Part shown: positions 12,000 to 22,355 of the stretch, piece after piece
Position numbering within the stretch: position 1 is the stretch's first letter
Layout of the letters: every line of letters starts with the position of its first letter
From: Chlorokybus atmophyticus
Taxonomy: Eukaryota > Streptophyta > Chlorokybophyceae > Chlorokybales > Chlorokybaceae
NCBI GenBank assembly: GCA_009103225.1
Contig: RHPI01001168.1
Coordinates: 187,337-251,336 of the forward strand
DNA length: 64,000 nt
Direction: 5' to 3'
Position numbers and translations under genes: made by a program
Notes under the pieces: generated by a model
What the model was told of the DNA's origin: nothing
The model's database searches: none
The model's input: the letters and a program-made list of their open reading frames with translations, nothing else

Positions 12000-14900
12000 C
12001 GTCGGGGTGGTGATCGATGCATAGGGTCTACTGGACCTCTTCCTTTCCTATGAAGCGTGTAATGCACAAGTCGTGCAATTGCTTGGCACACCCAGCTGCG
12101 CCGCACTTGGTGGGGTACATGCTGTCGAAGTCAACAGTGATATTACAGTCAGGGACAGAACAGCCTTTCACATATTGTGGGCGGCTCCCCGAGGCCACAT
12201 CTGACTTGTAAATTTGCTCATTTGTTTTTTCATCAAGGACATTAGCCTCCTTGGGGCTGTTGGTTGGCAGGTTCACAACGTTGCAAATGATGGGCTTCGC
12301 TTCATTGGGCGAGGGCTCGCCGTCATCGCCGCTTAGATAGTTGAGGTCCAAGAACTTATCCATCAAATTCGCCAGCCGATGCCGCCATGCCTCTGCAGCT
12401 TGCTTGGCCTCTGCAGCAGCATCGTCGTCCTGCTCTGCATCTGAACTCTCCTGCTTGTTGCTGTCGCCTTCATCCTTGTGCTCATCAGCAGCAGGCTCTA
12501 CAGCAGCTTCAGCATCCGGGTCCATAGATGCAGCGTCAGCTGGGGGATCGACCTTTTGCAGCTCGTCGTGCAGCTCCTGCCACTTCTAATCGTCTGCCAT
12601 TTCTTCCAGCGCCTCTACGTAGCCATTCACTGCAAAAACACATGCGGATTATGATACCTCCCGTAACTGCTCCTCGGCAATGCTCACATGTCACAACACA
12701 AGGCGCTTACTTGTCACAGCATTGGCCACTGATTCAGACACCCACTGCTTTACTTTCTTGAATTTGTCGTCACCCCAAGCTTCTTGCGCAGCGTTGTCCT
12801 TGGTCAGCCACTGACCCAGCATCGCAAGGTGCCGAGCGAAGTTGTGGTTGAACCCTGTGAACATTTCACGCACAATCTCCTTAGCAATGGCCGCATGCGT
12901 CTTGACTCGCGGAAGCGGCACAGGCGTCACTGCGGGTTTTCCTGTAAGTGCTGTGTACTCGCTATCCAGTCCGTAGTTGTGCTTCTCCTACGCAAGCAAA
13001 GTGGTCAGCCAAGGAGCTGAGATATGAGAGGTCCATTAACTCAAAGTGCACACTCAAAGCGTGGATGCAGGTGGGATCAGGGTCTACAAGGAATCCGCTG
13101 TACCCTCGCTTTAGGGCATATGTTGCAAAGCCCGCAGCACCAACACCAAGGTCCAAGAAGAACATCTCCCTGGTGTCCTTGCGATAAGGCAAAAAGTCAA
13201 GAGCAAGCCTTCGAGAGAATAGCTGAGCTTGGTTGACCATCTTACTTCCAAACTTCGCCATTTGAGCGGTCCAATAACTCCGCATTCTTTCACTAAGCAA
13301 TGCAATTCTGCGGTCAGCTACTGCCCTGGCGTCGAGCAGAATCTTTAGCGGATCCCGACCCTCATCAACCTTTATCAGCTCCATTCTGGCAACAACCCTG
13401 CTCTTGAGATCTGGATGAGAGGCAAGGTGTTCTCTCAGTTGCGGAATAGTAGGTTAATCGTCGTGATAGCTGGGAAGGCAGAACTTGCGTGGCAAAGCAT
13501 AAACATGCCGGCTACCGACACCGCTCATTCGGGTCCACACTCTTTGATAAAAGCGCTCAAGGTTTGCGTGGTGCAAACCAACATCATTGTCTTCGTCCTT
13601 GAAGCAGGCAACTACCACATGATTGCTGCTGGCCCGAGATGCAAATTACGTGGGAAAAGTAAATTGCTCTACGGAAGACAACACAGTAGCCTCAGTTGCT
13701 ACATCAGGTTGGTGGACCTTGTATATCCTGGAACACAACGACTTACTGCTGCTGGCGTGGTGGTAAGTGGATGTCTCCACAGCAAAGGCATCCTGTCTAA
13801 GAATCTGCACCACGCTGCTAACATGGTCGTCGTCCACGAAGACCATCATATTCCAAAAAGGCAACGGCTTGTTGTGGCCGACCAGGATATCCAACGAGTT
13901 GAAGAAAACACTCGTCAGTGATGCCAAAATCCTCAACGCTGCTGCGATGCTTGACAAACTCAATATCCACGAACATAGTGTAGAGTGACGGCAGAGGTTC
14001 CTCCGATTTGGACAAGCCGTCCAAGAACTGCTGATCAGTGTCCATTCGAAGGACGACACGTTGCCTGACCCTTGGCAGGCGCTTTCTCTTCCAATTCCAC
14101 ATCTTGCGTCTACATGCAACACAGCACAGTCAGTGGCATACACGCACCGCTAATAGACCAACCACATTTGACATTGCTTACTACGTAGATTCCACAGCGC
14201 CTTTAATCTCGGCGGCTGTGTAGACCAGCTTGGAGCCCGTGAGTACTTAAAAAACATCCCGGATGGCGACGGGAAGATCCAAATCTTCAAGTTGTTTGAC
14301 ATCTGTGGGCTGGCCTTGCCCTTTCACCTTGCCTGCCTTTATCGGCTTTTTCTCAACGTCTTTTTTTGACTCTTTCGTCTGTACCTTGGGTCTCGCTGCT
14401 ATCAGCCCTCTCATGAACATGTCATGCTTCTGAGCTCTGAAAAGTGCAAAGACGATCCTGATTGCTGCAAGCATAACAATTGCGTTCAGACACATGGCAG
14501 GCAACTAAGAGAGGTTCAAGATCTTGACCCTCTCAAAGCTGGGTGTTAAGAAAGGTTTAAGAACTTGGAACTCTGCAAGCAAGCAGCTAAGAGTGGTTCA
14601 AGATCTTAAACCAGGTTGAATGTACCCAGGCTTGTTATTCAATGTCTAAAATAAAGCCTTGGCAGCGATAAACCCATAGGATTTGCCTCTTTGGCGCATG
14701 TCGTCGCAGACGGTGACAAACTCTTTTTTTCTCGAAAAGGACAGCCGGCCGGAGTGCAGAGTCCGGCGGATGATTAACAACGCTGATGATTTGGGGGGGC
14801 TCGAGTTTGGTAAAGTTGTCCAGGAGATTCAGGGAACTGCCCTGCACTGTGTTCGGCTTTCCATCGGCCATAAACAAGTCTTCTTTGCTGTGCAGCACAT

Positions 14901-16960
14901 GGAGAAAGCGCTGGTATTCTGGCTTTGAGAGGCTGAGATCCATCGCAATACTGCGGTAGCAATGTAATTAATGGAGATGTAGAAAGCTGTATCGAATGTT
15001 GTGCACTATATACAGATACATTTTCAAAGTCGTACGTGACATGGATGCGCTTGGTTTGGGGGACTTTAGCCACCTCGTCATCCGTTAGAGGCGTCAGGGA
15101 CTCTTGCAAGATAACCATCCATGACCGTGCGCAGTCAAGCCACGCTTCAGCCCCCCTTGTTTTGCGGGTCTGCTCAAAAAACAGCTTAAACGGTTGACCA
15201 TGCTGTTTCTAGATTTCACGCATGGCGTGTATGACCCACCATGGCGTGGACTTTTGTCGCAGCTCATCGTGCAAGTTGTGCAGCCTACTCAGGTTGAGAA
15301 TTTGAAGTCTATCGATGTCGGTCACGACCTGTCACATGTAGAGTTGTTGGTCAGTTATTGAAGGTATCATAGCTTGACAACGACAAAGCAGCCTACCTCA
15401 ATGCTTTGAGACGCCCATTTTTTATCATTTGGATGGTCATGATTCCTGCGCTGATAAATTGTCAGCGAGTAATTCCCGCACAGAATCTCAAACTGCCATC
15501 TTTGCTCGATGGGTCCTGCAGAAACTCGTCTGCTAGCACTTGACGCCATTCTGTGGGTCCAGTCTTTTCGAGCACCAATCCTATCCACCGTTTAATTAAT
15601 TGAGCAGGCCAGCGTTGATCTGGCCCTCCCTCACAAGCTTCAGCCTGGCCTCGGTCACCGGTCTCACGAAATGGCCCGGGCGAGCAAGCATCATCCGATC
15701 AAAGGGAACATTGAACAGGGTGTTTCCTCCAGAGGTTTGAACCAAAGGGGGCAGCTTCAACCGATCTAGCAGGTGAAACATAAGACAAGCAAGCGACCAT
15801 CGAATATCCTCTGGCAATGCACTTAGTGATTATGCCTTGAGTTAATGCACACAGAGTAATGACAAGCAGACCAAAGCCGAATACAATAGCTCACTTTTGT
15901 TACTGGTCTCAATGACAAGTGAGTAGCCTGCAGGTTTGTTATTATCGGATTTATCTGAATCATCTGATGTGGACGTGGAAGGCTTAATTGCCTTGCCCTA
16001 ACTGGGTGACACGCTGTTATCGGGCAGGTCTGCAAAGTACAGCAAGAGTAGTATTAGATTTGTCAAGCCCTTGGCAGTGATGTGGTATGCCACAAGCTAC
16101 CTCGCAGCCATTCGAAGATCAAGTCGTCTGTTGGATCCACAAAATGCTTCAGCACCCTTCAGTTGACACTTGCTGCAAGATCCATTCGAGCGGTCACTGC
16201 CTCAACTTCTTTTTACTTGAAATAGGAACCCTTTGCTTTGAACAAGATCAGAAGTTCGGCTTTTGGCACAATGACGTCATTGTCGTCGTTAATATTGCTG
16301 TAGGGCAACCCGAGACAGTAGATGGACTTTCCAGTTTTGCACAACACTCCAAGTAGGGCGTAGGTAGATGTGTTGGCCTGTGCACGGTAAGCTAAGCCGC
16401 ATTGTGGAACTCAAGTAACCCACGCTTATAAACACAACGCTCACTTTACGCTTTACATTAAGACGATAATCTCCCTGACCCATGTACCGCAACTTCCAAA
16501 CATGTTGGCGCTCAGCTTGACCTCTTGATTTCAAAACTGCAACGCTTGGTACGAGGATGACTTTGATTGAATTTTGCTTTTTAGCCCATGGCAATTCTAG
16601 ATCGCTATCTGTCAATACAAGCTTGTCACGTACTTGTAAACGTCACACACAATTCAGATCAAAGACATCTGCTGCACACCCTTGGTTACTCACATGAGTA
16701 GATGACGGGTTCATCTGCATCACTGCTGACGCTGAAATCTTCTTGGTCTTGCTATTTGTTGTCGCTGGGCTGATCGTCACTGGTGTCTACTTGCTTCCTG
16801 TCCTGCTTGTCATCATCAGAAGAAATCTCAACCGGCTTTTTTAAGCTTTCTGGAACTTTTAGGTGTCTTCTACGGAGGAGTCTTGTCTTGCTTCTTCTTT
16901 GTGGCACTTTTCATCGGCTGCGTGCTTGCAGGCTTTCGTTGCGGTCCCTGACCAGGGCTA
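12000..16960 (-). pseudogene. Decayed multi-exon ORF with SAM-methyltransferase-like motif and a Cys/His finger
   Basis: Protein-like segments run in order on the minus strand, joined by plausible GT-AG introns. Part 1 is a Lys- and Asp-rich start (16,960-16,690). Part 2 contains LELPWAKKQNSIKV (16,620-16,440) and part 3 LLGVLCKTGKSIYCLGLPY (16,370-16,100). Part 4 contains LPPLVQTSGGNTLFNVPF (15,820-15,410) and part 5 WWVIHAMREI (15,300-15,025). Part 6 contains FVTVCDDMRQRGKSYGFI (14,950-14,660). The long last part (14,140-12,000) carries FFLDLGVGAAGFATYALKRG, a Rossmann motif-I-like loop followed by an acidic VDPDP. It ends with a C-x4-C...C-x4-C...LH-x2-C cluster (12,210-12,060). In-frame stops lie at 12028, 12586, 13454, 14247, 15209, 15462, 16159, 16213, 16752 and 16870 (lowest base of each). 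Frameshifts are needed near 13,900, 14,715 (A homopolymer) and 15,600. The family is not recognised. A decayed mobile-element gene is my inference. Confidence 0.55.
14510..14630. repeat. AAGATCTT palindromic repeats, small cluster
   Basis: Three imperfect units of the form AG-GTTCAAGATCTTGA/AACC-CTCT, separated by GCAAGCAGCTAAG-like linkers. They lie between two exon-like parts of the decayed ORF. Confidence 0.6.
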
Positions 16961-17029
16961 ACAATTGCCAGAGGTTGTCTGCAGTTCACAACGTAGTAAG
17001 ATCATACGTGGGAAGCAATTGTACTTTAC

Positions 17030-17510
17030 TTGAAAACTTTAAGAGCAGGAAGCTAAGGGAGGTTTAAATTTTTACTCTATTCCCTTTTCAGCGCTGCGCT
17101 CTATTCCTGTCTCCGCATTCTATTGCACTGCCCTTTACTTACTACCGGTTGCATTGCATGCTGGTAATCAATAGCTGCTGCGCTGGTCTGCATGCAGCAA
17201 ATTTTCGATTGTGGGTAATCTAAGGATGGGTGCATGCGGGGGCTGCATTGCATTGCATTGCATTGCATTTAAACTTTCAAACTTCCAAGAGCAGGCAGCT
17301 AAAGAAGGTCTAAGATCTTAAACCTTCCTTAACTTGGAGTAAAGGGAGGTCCAAGATCTTAAACCTCCAAGAACAGGCATCCAGGGGAGGTTTACGATCT
17401 TGCACCTCTAAGTGCCGGCAGCTACGGGAGGTCCAAGATCTTGAACCTCTCTTAACTGTAAGTCAAGGAAGGGTTCAAGATCTCTAACCTCCAAGAACAG
17501 GCAGCTATGG
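17030..17510. repeat. AAGATCTT palindromic repeat array
   Basis: At least six quasi-palindromic units of type GGAGGTCCAAGATCTTAAAC-CTCC are separated by AGAGCAGGCAGCTA-like spacers. Four tandem GCATT pentamers lie just before the array (about 17,248-17,268). Same core as the clusters at 14.5 and 20.5 kb. Confidence 0.7.
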
Positions 17511-18355
17511 TTGTTGGCGGAGGCGGCGGTGTTGTTTTCAGCTGGGCGCTAGTGTGTTTCAGTAGATCCCACTGTGTAGAGTGCAGCTAAAGCTTGCAAG
17601 TTGTAATTTGCAAGGTGAAAGACCTGGTGCGGTAGCTGGTAAGTAAGTGCTGGCTTTGGGCGGTGGTATGGGCGGCGATGTGGGGGCCATAGGGGGTGGC
17701 GAGAGCGAGCCAGGTAAGTTGAAGCTTGCTGCTCTACTTGATCGTTAGGACGTTTGTAAGCTAGTTTTAGCGTAAAGCGCTGAACACATGAAGACTTGCG
17801 GTAAGGGTTGCGCTGTCCCAGCGCTCATGCAGGTGGTTTGATCAGCGGCAGCATACATGGCGCCACCTAGCAGGTACAATATCCGTGCGTTATAGTCTGG
17901 TATGCATTGTTTGACAGTTAAAGATTGATCTTGCTATAATGCACACCATACGCTAGTTGCTGCAGCAGTAAATCCTGTGCTGGTAATCAGCAAAACCGCA
18001 AAGCGCAACATATAGAGCTGCATGCACACATCAAGTTGCAGCAAGCAGAGACATTTGCACACACACACATGTTGCTTATGTGATTGTTTCTTGCATGGTA
18101 AGCACGATGTACTGCAGCAGGGGAGCTGCCCCTTGATGTATACACAGTTGGCATGTACTGGCACACACCCATCATTTGTCATGCAACATCCGCATGCAAG
18201 AGCACGCGTACACATATACACAGATGTTGTAACCTCATTACTGTGTAGTTCTTGCAATTGCCTTTGTACTCAAATGGTATTGTCACAACCGCACCTAAAG
18301 CCCTTCAGCGTGAGATGTTGTCGTTCCCAGTCTGCAAGACTGTGGTACTAGCATT
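17511..18355. other. Non-coding stretch, nothing recognised
   Basis: Contains a GGCGGAGGCGGCGG tract, short CA runs (18,058-18,068) and no supportable gene. Confidence 0.4.
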
Positions 18356-18379
18356 CTTGGTCCATTGCTTGTCAGGCAG

Positions 18380-18690
18380 CATACATGAGATCTTGGACAC
18401 GGATTGACGTTCAAGGACCATGAATGGTCCGTGACGCAGGACCGGGATTTCCCCCTGCTAAATGAAATCGGTAGACCTTGCATGGTCTGTTTTTCATCGA
18501 CAGTCGGACCATTCATGGTCCGAATTTCACGTGAATGGTACCATTGTCCCTTGGTACGCACCACTTAAGGTCCGGCCGATTACTGTTGCGTCAGGACCAG
18601 GTATGGTCCGGCCATCGGACCAGGGACTAAATCATATCATTACAAAACTTCAATCATAACTGGTCCGGCCAGCGGACCATGAACCGAAAT
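18380..18690. repeat. GGACC/GGTCC quasi-palindrome cluster
   Basis: About six short palindromes of the form GGACCATGAATGGTCC, GGACCATTCATGGTCC and GGACCAGGTATGGTCC are separated by 20-50 bp. Same type as the cluster at 20.1-20.45 kb. Confidence 0.65.
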
Positions 18691-18837
18691 TTATTATGGA
18701 CCAATGTAAATATGAGTGCAAATGCAGTAAAAGTTGACACATCTTTGCCGGCGGCACCGGCCACGCCCAACCTGCGGCGCACGAGGCCGCGGCCAGCTCC
18801 GCGGCGTTAGTGGAATGATTAGTCAAGAACACACGCA

Positions 18838-18905
18838 TCGACCGGATTCGAACCCAGCACCTTTAGCATATCAAAGACGACGCCCTAACCACTAAGCTAC
18901 AAGTG
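18838..18905 (-). repeat. tRNA-derived SINE-like fragment
   Basis: On the minus strand a box A (TAGCTTAGTGGTTAGGGC) is followed about 35 nt later by a good box B (GGGTTCGAATCC), as in an RNA polymerase III internal promoter. The acceptor arms do not pair and the anticodon arm is poor, so a functional tRNA is unlikely. No 3' tail or target duplication could be assigned. Confidence 0.5.
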
Positions 18906-18949
18906 CACGTACCGGTAGGGTCGCAGGGCAACCTATATCATGTAGTTTA

Positions 18950-19265
18950 TTGCATGCGCCGACAGCCGCTTGGCGACTGTCGGCCGGCGGCAGTAATTGC
19001 CGATGGACAGTCGGAGATTGTGTGTCGCTTTGATAGGCCCACAGGCTGAGCCTATGCAATTGTAGCATCTATAGGCTGTACCAGTTACATGGACGGTGGT
19101 AAACTACATACCGGTAGCCGCGAACTCGGCGGTTGTCAATACGCCAGTACAATTTGTAGACTTGTTAGGGGCTGTCATTGTGACAATGCTTAGTGATAGT
19201 AGCCAAATTGCGACTGTCAATGCAGCCAGTGTACCTTATCGGGCTGTCGATGATTCTGTGGTCGC
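18950..19265. repeat. CGACTGTC/GACAGTCG inverted repeat cluster
   Basis: Several copies of GCGACTGTC, GGGCTGTC and GACAGTCGG occur in both orientations, including CGACAGCCG-CTTGG-CGACTGTCG near 18,959. The unit matches the long palindrome at 19.9-20.0 kb. Confidence 0.55.
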
Positions 19266-19896
19266 ATGAGGCTTTTATATGCCATTGATGAGGTTATACC
19301 AGTAAGGCTATAAGTCATAACATCTGACATTGCTTGCGCTTTCGTTTTATACAAAATATTAACACCAATCATACCATAAACTGCGCTTAGCAATGCAACA
19401 TGCGAACAGCATCAACATATGTATTCATGGTATGATGTTAACGGTTGTGAACATTATGATAATGTAATAACCAACGAATTATATTTAATGCAATTAACAC
19501 GCGCAATGCATGGATGTAAATTTGATATAGTTATTATTTTAGACTATGTAATTGTACAGTAGTCATAACACTTTGTACAATCATATTTTTATACATTATT
19601 TAAGATGTATATAATTTTGCATATGAAAGGTCTAATGCACATGTGTACGCGCATCAATATACTTACAACAATGTATGTACATGAAATGATAGATATGAAG
19701 TAATTGCACGGCTGCAAATTGCGGCCGCAATACGTCAACAATTTCTGCTTGTATACCTTAAGCCTATTCCTACATGCACACACACACACGTATATTTGTC
19801 AACATATATATACATATGCATGTATACATATATATATAGGTGTGTATATATACACATATATTTATATGTATACACATATCCATTTATACATATATA
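19266..19896. other. AT-rich non-coding stretch
   Basis: No gene seen. A TATATA/CATATA-rich simple tract occupies about 19,800-19,895, preceded by a short CA run at about 19,779-19,788. Confidence 0.4.
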
Positions 19897-19904
19897 GGCC
19901 ACAA

Positions 19905-20007
19905 GTGGACAGCCGCAACTGGTCGGCGGCTGTCAAGTTAAAATGTACATGGACAGCCGGCTGTCAATATACATTGACAGCCGCCGACCATTTGCGACTG
20001 TCCACTT
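19905..20007. repeat. About 100-bp near-perfect palindrome
   Basis: The left arm begins AAGTGGACAGCCGCAACTGG and the right arm ends with its near-exact complement (TTTGCGACTGTCCACTT). The arms meet around the centre GGACAGCCGGCTGTC near 19,955. The sequence could form a long cruciform or hairpin. Confidence 0.75.
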
Positions 20008-20119
20008 TATGGTAAGCGGCGACAGTCGGTGCGGCCTGTCATTTATTAAATGATACACACAATGTACCTATGTACTCGTACATGCAATAACGATACTTCA
20101 GTCATGGTACACGTGTAGC

Positions 20120-20445
20120 GCGCCCTGCAGGGCCGCCAACCAGCAACATTGCTGGTCCATGCCGCCCCATACATGGTGCGGCACGGACCATGTACGGTGC
20201 GCGGCTGCCGGGCCGCTGAGCCGCGGGCCCACTCCTGGTCCGCATCCAGGAACCAGCGTAGAGTACTGGTCCGTGCCGCACCATACAAGGTGCGGCACGG
20301 ACCATATGTGGTGCGCGACTGCGCGCCAGGTGTTGGGGCCCCACAAGAACCATGGACGGTCCGTCCCTCGCGGACCAGACACTCGTGGTCCGCGGGGACG
20401 GACCATGTATGGCCCGCGGGGTCCGTGGAAGGTCCATGCATGGTC
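20120..20445. repeat. GC-rich GGACCATG palindrome cluster
   Basis: Repeated units such as GGTGCGGCACGGACCATGTA and GGTCCATGCATGGTCC occur in alternating orientation. Long frames here on both strands are by-products of the high GC content and lack any recognisable protein. Confidence 0.65.
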
Positions 20446-20459
20446 CCCGAACGTCAATC

Positions 20460-20695
20460 CGTGTGGGAGGTCTATTAACTTCAGCCGTTGTGCGTTCTTG
20501 GACCTTCAAGATCTCAGGTCATAAATGCCTCGATGCCTGAGATCTTGGAGGTCCATTAACCTCACTCGTTGTGTGTTACTAGACCTTCAAGATCTCAGGT
20601 CGTCAATCCCTCGATGCCCGAGATCTTGGAGGTCCATTAACCTCACTCGTGTGTTACTGGACCTTCAAGGTCTCAGGTCGACAACTTTACTCATT
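20460..20695. repeat. Tandem repeat with CAAGATCT palindrome
   Basis: Nearly three tandem copies of a unit of about 85 bp contain GGAGGTCCATTAACCTCACT, then GACCTTCAAGATCTCAGG, then CCTGAGATCTTGGAGGTCC. The last two boxes pair with each other. Confidence 0.75.
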
Positions 20696-20904
20696 GTCAC
20701 ATAAAGCTGGAGTGGCATTATTCTTGCCCTCAGCACGGTAAAGGAGAACACGACGGCCAGGGAGGAACATTAAAGCACCTTCTCGGCAGGGCAGTGCTGC
20801 AGGGAGAACTAGTTTAATGTGCATTCGAGATAAAATCTTGTGCAAATTGCAATAACAGCTGTTTTGCCTATCCTAGGCCCGTTTTTATAACTTTGAAGCG
20901 CCCA

Positions 20905-21420
20905 AGCCATTTGCAAAAAGTGTCCCCCCGGATCCTGCTACAAGCCATTTGCGCGATGGCGACCTATCCGTATAGCAGATAAGTCACGTTTTTGTCACAT
21001 ACAGTGGCCGACCGTTGGTCTTACCCTGACCGTCGAAAAGTATGCGCGACGGCCTGCCTACTTTGGCAAGTCAGTCACCGTTAGTCCCTATCAGGTGACC
21101 TTACCGCGTTTATTAAGTGACTGTCGATCGCCGGTCGTGCACTTAACGCGGCGGCGACCTACTTATTGTGTGTCAAGTATAATAAGCAAGTGATCGCCGG
21201 TCCCTAAAGCTCGACAAGTCGGGACGGTGGTACCGGCCGGCAAGTCGCGACGCTGATACAATGCAGCCGCCTTACTATGTCAATGGTACGAACAGTAACT
21301 AATGGTACGATAGTGCTATTGCGACAATGTTACTTTCGTACCACTATAACAATACGATAATAATGCCGTTGCGAGTCACGTTTCGACAACGCGTTTGAAT
21401 AACTTGGGCTACCCAAGTTA
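20905..21420 (-). repeat. Right inverted-terminus-like repeat block
   Basis: The motif at 20,916-20,942 reads, on the minus strand, TGTAGCAGGATCC...GGACACTTTT and pairs with the left copy at 11,315. The outer part to about 21,420 has CGACCG, GACGG, TTTATTAAGTGAC and CGGTCGTG elements like the left block. Interval between motif starts: 9,628 bp. Confidence 0.5.
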
Positions 21421-21879
21421 TTTAAACGCTCGACGGCTTCAAGTTGAACAGAGCGTTGTAGGCGGCGGCGGCGGCGGCGGCAACAGCTAATGATAGGTGA
21501 GCTTGGTTGCTGTCTGACGTTGTACTACGCGCAACACCGCATGCCATCTAACCACCCTCCTTGCCTTAGAGCGGCCAGGCTAGGCCAGACCAGGCCAGGC
21601 GGCGGAGAAGGAACGGCGGCGGCGGAGCTGGAGCGGGCGATGCAGGAGCCGCAGCTCAGTACAAGGGTAGTACTAACAGTAGTACCTAAGGTAGTAGTAG
21701 CAGTAGTGGTAGTGGTAGCAGTTGTGGTAGTCTAATTGTACTAGCAGTAGTGGTAGTAGCTCAGTATATTACATTGCAAATTATTTATTTCTTTGTTCTT
21801 TATTATTGATAACGCATTCTTGCACAGCTGATGACGACAATCACGTGTGACATCTAATCATGACTGAACGATACCAGCG
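21421..21879. other. Non-coding stretch with GCGGCG and GTA/GTG simple tracts
   Basis: GGCGGC repeats at about 21,462-21,480 and a GTAGTA/GTGGTA-type tract at about 21,660-21,755. No gene recognised. Confidence 0.4.
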
Positions 21880-22355
21880 GGTACAGTCTACCCCCGCTAA
21901 GAGACTTCGCTTCAAAAGAATAACCCCGCTATAGCATAAAGTACGAGATTACTAATGGTTCTACAGGCAAATGTTGGTGCTCAATAGAATATGACTAACC
22001 GCGAAGAGCATATTACTTTTAAATAAAATCTTGCAAGTTTGAGTGTGCATATTCCTAACATCGAGGGAGTAGCGCGTGACGGGTGTGGCATAAGACGTGA
22101 TGAGCGTGATGGACAAGGCGTGATGGGTAAAGTGTAACGCGTTATTAGCGTGATGAGCGTGATGGCATAATAGATGTGACGTGATGCGCGTGACGTAATG
22201 TGCGTGATGGGCGTGACGAAACCGCGTTTGTAGTATATATATGCTCTTAACGTTCAAGAGCATATTATGCTCTTAGACGCCATGAGCATAACCCCGCCAA
22301 GAGCATACGACCTTGGAGGATGAACAGTATGCTCTTAAAGAGGGTAGACTGTACC
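21880..22355. mobile_element. MITE-like element with 14-bp terminal inverted repeats
   Basis: Begins GGTACAGTCTACCC (21,880-21,893) and ends with the exact complement GGGTAGACTGTACC (22,342-22,355). Inside are several TATGCTCTTA/TAAGAGCATA palindromes near both ends and a central tandem array of GCGTGATG-type octamers (about 22,065-22,220). There is no coding capacity. No target duplication is clear. Confidence 0.6.

Noticed and set aside
12000-16960. Reading TAA and TAG as Gln (ulvophyte-like variant code) to explain eight of ten in-frame stops
   Set aside because: PRP40, mannosidase, RING-CH, the PSMD5-like gene (TAA) and VAMP72, NUS1 (TAG) end on these codons exactly where their families end. 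Two further stops in the ORF are TGA, and at least three frameshifts are also needed, so decay is simpler.
12000-16960. C-to-T deamination (RIP-like or methylation decay) as the cause of the stops
   Set aside because: Every stop codon is one C-to-T change from CAA, CAG or CGA by definition, so the pattern is not diagnostic without an intact copy for comparison.
20098-20524. Long overlapping frames on both strands in the GGACC cluster
   Set aside because: Open frames here follow from GC-rich palindromic repeats. The translations mirror each other and resemble no protein.
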